Assembly: GCA_023664705.1 (NCBI GenBank)
Contig: JAMPFE010000085.1
Coordinates: 1-7,621 of the forward strand
DNA: 7,621 nt
Source of the DNA: Lachnospiraceae bacterium
Lineage (GTDB): Bacteria; Bacillota; Clostridia; Oscillospirales; Ruminococcaceae
Direction of reading: 5' to 3'
Within the stretch, counting starts at the first letter, position 1. Each line of letters starts with the position of its first letter. The position numbers and the translations under genes are program-made. The notes under the pieces are model-generated. The model saw only the letters and a list, made by a program, of their open reading frames with translations. It was not told the DNA's origin and made no database searches. Positions 6,364 to 7,621 of the stretch are shown one piece after another.

Positions 6364-7491
6364 ATGAGTATAAAAAGCAGAGAGCAGAGCATTGAGATCA
6401 TCTCGAACAGCGTTCCCCCGAATTTGCTCAAAAAGGCAATAACGAACGGTTATTCCGATCTCGCGTTATCTTTTATGGCGGATCTGAAAGACGAGTATTT
6501 GAATAAAATGCTCGGCAGCAACTTTTCCGCGAACGCCGTAAATAAGCTGACCGAGGCGGCGGAAAACGGCAAGCTCGGTTACGGCGATCTCGCGCGGATA
6601 ATGCGGTTTGCTCCGTATAACGCGCGGAATGAAAAGTACCTAGACGATATGCTGAACAGCATTGACAAGGGCGTTTTCCCCGAAACCGCCGCGAAGATTT
6701 TTGCGGCGGTGGGGTATGCGGAAATGTCCTACAACGACGCGCTGGATTTGGTGAAAAGCGGCGCGTATTATCCGACCGATTATGCGGGTTTGTCCGTCGA
6801 GGACGACGTGGCAAAGGAGCTTGGAAAAATGGGTTATCCGCTGCGCGCCTGCGAGGGTTTCAATTATTGTTATGATATTGACAGCGCAGATCGCTTGGCG
6901 GGTGCTTTGGATCGTGGTGCGGCGATAACAATTCCCGACAAGCAGCTTGCAGTTGAGATCAAAAAGGCAATAGGCTGCGAGGATTGGCAGGATTTCCGAA
7001 ATTACATCGCCGAGAGAATGGAAGATAAAATCCCCGATCTGACGGGCGCGGATATTTTTGCTCTGCGGCGGGGATTTGAGTGTGAAATAATGTCCGAGAA
7101 ATTGTACAACAAGGTTAATGCCGAGTATCTGAATTTTATCTCGGAAATGAAGAAGGAGCCAACGGACGTGGTGATCGGCTCGGCGTATGAGATAGTGTGG
7201 AAAGACGATATTACGCATTATCTCGAAAACGAGGCGCTTGATTTATCTCCGAAGCAGTTTTCAGCGCTTTTGTCCTCGAAAAATACGCTGGACGAGATTT
7301 ACGGGGAATGGTGTTCCAACGGCGAGCTGCACAGCTACGATGACATTGCTATAGCACTCAAGGACACGGCGGAGCATATTGCGTATTCGCTTGAACGGGA
7401 GCAGCCGCCCGTTATTCCCGAACAAAAAGTCGAGAAATTCCCCGAACAGAAAACGGAAGATAAATCCGCACCAAAGCGGAAATCTAGGTAG
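6364..7491 (+). CDS. DUF3848-like accessory protein of a conjugative element
   Basis: A 375-residue, probably cytoplasmic protein with no signal peptide or membrane segment. Residues about 243-342 resemble the DUF3848 family: an LY-K--AEY opening (KLYNKVNAEYLNF), SAYEIVWKDDI, LSPKQFSALLSSKNTLDEIYGEW and an Asp/Ala-rich end. This family is known mainly from Firmicutes integrative elements and has no established function. The N-terminal ~240 residues are not a family I can name. They are helical and carry a recurring L--A(I/L/V)--G pattern ending at G29, G69, G103, G133 and G185, suggesting degenerate helical repeats. The C-terminal ~30 residues are charged and Pro-rich with repeated PEQK, ending KRKSR, probably disordered. 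The start is clear: AAGGAG (6351-6356) seven bases before the ATG, 13 bases after the helicase stop. It is part of one transcription unit with its neighbours. A role in plasmid/element maintenance or antirestriction is only inferred from context. Confidence 0.8.
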   Translation: MSIKSREQSIEIISNSVPPNLLKKAITNGYSDLALSFMADLKDEYLNKMLGSNFSANAVNKLTEAAENGKLGYGDLARIMRFAPYNARNEKYLDDMLNSIDKGVFPETAAKIFAAVGYAEMSYNDALDLVKSGAYYPTDYAGLSVEDDVAKELGKMGYPLRACEGFNYCYDIDSADRLAGALDRGAAITIPDKQLAVEIKKAIGCEDWQDFRNYIAERMEDKIPDLTGADIFALRRGFECEIMSEKLYNKVNAEYLNFISEMKKEPTDVVIGSAYEIVWKDDITHYLENEALDLSPKQFSALLSSKNTLDEIYGEWCSNGELHSYDDIAIALKDTAEHIAYSLEREQPPVIPEQKVEKFPEQKTEDKSAPKRKSR

Positions 7492-7502
7492 GAGGTGTTT
7501 TT

Positions 7503-7621
7503 ATGGCTAGAAAGAAGAAATTTACCGCCGCGGAAAAAGCCGCTTTCGCTGAGAAAAAGAAAAACGAAATGGACGAGATGATACAGCGCATTGACGAGGG
7601 CGTTAAGGCGGTTTTCGAGTC
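7503..7621 (+). CDS. Start of an ArdC-like antirestriction protein (partial, runs off the right edge)
   Basis: Only 39 complete codons are in the window. The product begins MARKKKFTAAEKAAFAEKKK, a strongly basic, Lys/Ala-rich helix. It continues to MIQRIDEGVKAVFE, which matches how I remember the beginning of ArdC N-terminal (DUF1738-type) domains, where EGVKAVF is followed by a segment on SDKYKEYL and SKFHNYS. ArdC-like proteins bind single-stranded DNA and often carry a zinc metallopeptidase domain further on; they protect incoming conjugative DNA. None of those later parts is visible here. The start is certain: AGGAGG (7490-7495) seven bases upstream of ATG 7503, 11 bases after the preceding stop, so it is co-transcribed. 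The family call rests on a short segment. Confidence 0.7.
   Translation, partial: MARKKKFTAAEKAAFAEKKKNEMDEMIQRIDEGVKAVFE

Noticed and set aside
1..7621. CRISPR array, tRNA/rRNA, insertion sequence ends or retron/DGR-like repeats
   Set aside because: No regularly spaced repeats, no tRNA-like cloverleaf, no transposase and no terminal inverted repeats were seen.

Overview
The window looks like chromosome of a gut- or rumen-type Clostridia bacterium (Oscillospiraceae/Ruminococcaceae-like). The reasons are strong AGGAGG-type ribosome sites, an AgrC/AgrA-style LytTR two-component pair, a secreted protein with a beta-helix-like CLNGYTI segment, and a conjugative-element gene set (large SNF2-type helicase, DUF3848-like protein, ArdC-like protein) typical of Firmicutes integrative elements. 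This placement is inference from gene content; no rRNA or other marker is present.

Layout. (1) 1-332, minus strand: start of a secreted surface protein. Its frame closes early after an A-run, and a one-base correction keeps it open to the window edge. (2) 455-1954, minus strand: a chemotaxis transducer with six membrane segments and no extracellular sensor domain. (3) 1955-2200: an AT-rich divergent control region. It holds a near-ideal promoter for the rightward operon, a tandem 11-bp repeat over the leftward promoter, and a direct repeat with a 21-bp period that resembles a LytTR-regulator site. (4) 2201-4221, plus strand: LytTR response regulator and GHKL histidine kinase, separated by 11 bases and closed by a strong hairpin at 4261. 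(5) 4298-4493: a stretch without a supportable gene, with a second strong hairpin, leading into a sharp junction. (6) 4494-7621, plus strand: conjugative-element material. The C-terminal 60-70 kDa of a very large helicase, with everything upstream of its GTPVSNSM segment missing, is followed by a 375-residue DUF3848-like protein and the start of an ArdC-like antirestriction protein. Each of these last two has its own strong ribosome site and they are packed 11-13 bases apart.

How they may work together. The kinase and regulator form a peptide-sensing type pair, but no AgrB/AgrD signal genes are in the window. The LytTR-like repeats sit nearer the transducer promoter, so the regulator may control the divergent chemotaxis gene. 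The right-hand genes belong to a different, mobile context that ends abruptly at about 4490, by deletion, rearrangement or assembly join.

The best candidates for new biology are the divergent LytTR/chemotaxis control region and the DUF3848-like protein with its uncharacterised repeat-like N-terminal region. No clear unknown defence or RNA system was found.
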